This document shows positions 63,826-64,000 of a stretch of DNA of 64,000 nucleotides, one piece after another; position 1 is the stretch's first letter, and each line of letters opens with the position of its first letter. Made by a program: the position numbers and the translations under genes. Source of the DNA: Clostridium sp. chh4-2 (GTDB taxonomy: Bacteria > Bacillota > Clostridia > Lachnospirales > Lachnospiraceae); the NCBI RefSeq assembly GCF_002899675.1, contig NZ_PKUU01000003.1, positions 281,245-345,244 on the forward strand, read 5' to 3'. The notes beneath the pieces were generated by a model, which saw nothing but the letters and a program-made list of their open reading frames with translations, had not been told where the DNA came from and did not search any database.

Positions 63826-64000
63826 GCCGGAAGGAAACGATCAGAGGAGGGAACCGGGCCGGGGAAGCAAGATACGGACAGATGGGATTCGGGATTCGCC
63901 CCTAAGAACTACTAAGGCCCGTAAGGACAGAACGAGGCAGGCCAGCGCCATTCGCAGTGAACTCTTTATGACTTCGCTGCTCAGCGGCGCTTTAAAAACT
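63826..64000 (+). repeat. Long palindromic element (LP family), copy D, cut by the window end
   Basis: The left half matches copies B and C from GGGATTCGGGATTCGCCCCT (63894 onward) through AGCGCCATTCGCAGTGAACT and the CTCTTTATGACTTC loop, with GCAGTGAA/TTCGCTGC in the first hairpin. The outer stem is more diverged, and its partner arm lies outside the window. It is in the same orientation as copy C. Confidence 0.75.

Overview
The window looks like chromosome of a spore-forming, anaerobic gut clostridium of the Lachnospiraceae type (Enterocloster/Hungatella/Lachnoclostridium-like; inferred from gene content, no 16S present). The signs are a cotJABC spore-coat operon, AGGAGG-type ribosome sites, YesMN-type two-component control, LacI-family regulators, Cys-type sulfatases, beta-glucuronidase, hybrid cluster protein and a c-di-AMP riboswitch. 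No tRNA, rRNA or CRISPR array was seen.

Layout. 1-7.1 kb: end of an NMT1/SsuA-type binding lipoprotein, then a LacI regulator divergent from a CitMHS-like carrier, a type B carboxylesterase and a CocE-family hydrolase; AAACGTTT operators lie between them. 7.6-12.7 kb: histidine kinase/NarL-type regulator pair, TauE-like permease, nagA, a LytTR regulator. 13-19.8 kb: a three-gene SMC complex (JetABC/MksFEB-like, no JetD nuclease seen) followed by uridine phosphorylase and a sugar O-acetyltransferase. 19.9-24.2 kb: OPT peptide transporter plus a PqqD-like protein, then beta-glucuronidase. 24.2-28.1 kb: Crp/Fnr regulator divergent from hcp, and cotJABC. 28.2-34.8 kb: methyltransferase behind a possible attenuator, c-di-AMP riboswitch plus NhaC-type antiporter, two secreted proteins sharing a cell-wall-binding module, an acyltransferase.

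35-44.6 kb is one LacI regulon: a fucose-isomerase-like enzyme, the regulator, then binding protein, sulfatase, two permeases, class II aldolase and SIS-domain protein. A near-identical operator (TACACACGAGTGTA type) precedes each of its three transcription units. 44.9-57 kb: a P-loop kinase, a PocR/AraC regulator, a nucleotidyltransferase/NahK-like kinase pair, a MarR relic, an IMP dehydrogenase of the Tritrichomonas-like subtype, a TPR protein, and YesN/YesM. 57.3-63.2 kb: an ABC sugar importer, GH88 unsaturated glucuronyl hydrolase and a second sulfatase. Together with uidA, nagA and the NahK pair this points to salvage of sulfated, uronic-acid-containing glycan fragments (glycosaminoglycan disaccharides) released by other organisms; no polysaccharide lyase and no sugar-ABC ATPase is present.

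The most unusual content is non-coding. A family of about 352-355 bp elements (three complete copies and one cut by the window end) folds into a long stem that ends in two conserved hairpins. The stem sequence differs between copies while its complementarity is kept, with some G-T wobble pairs. One side of each complete copy is always next to a second family of about 50 bp palindromes (GTGAAGGC...GCCTTCAC), which also occurs alone. One long element carries a 160 bp MITE-like insertion in its apical loop, flanked by an 8 bp duplication. I know of no described family matching this composite.
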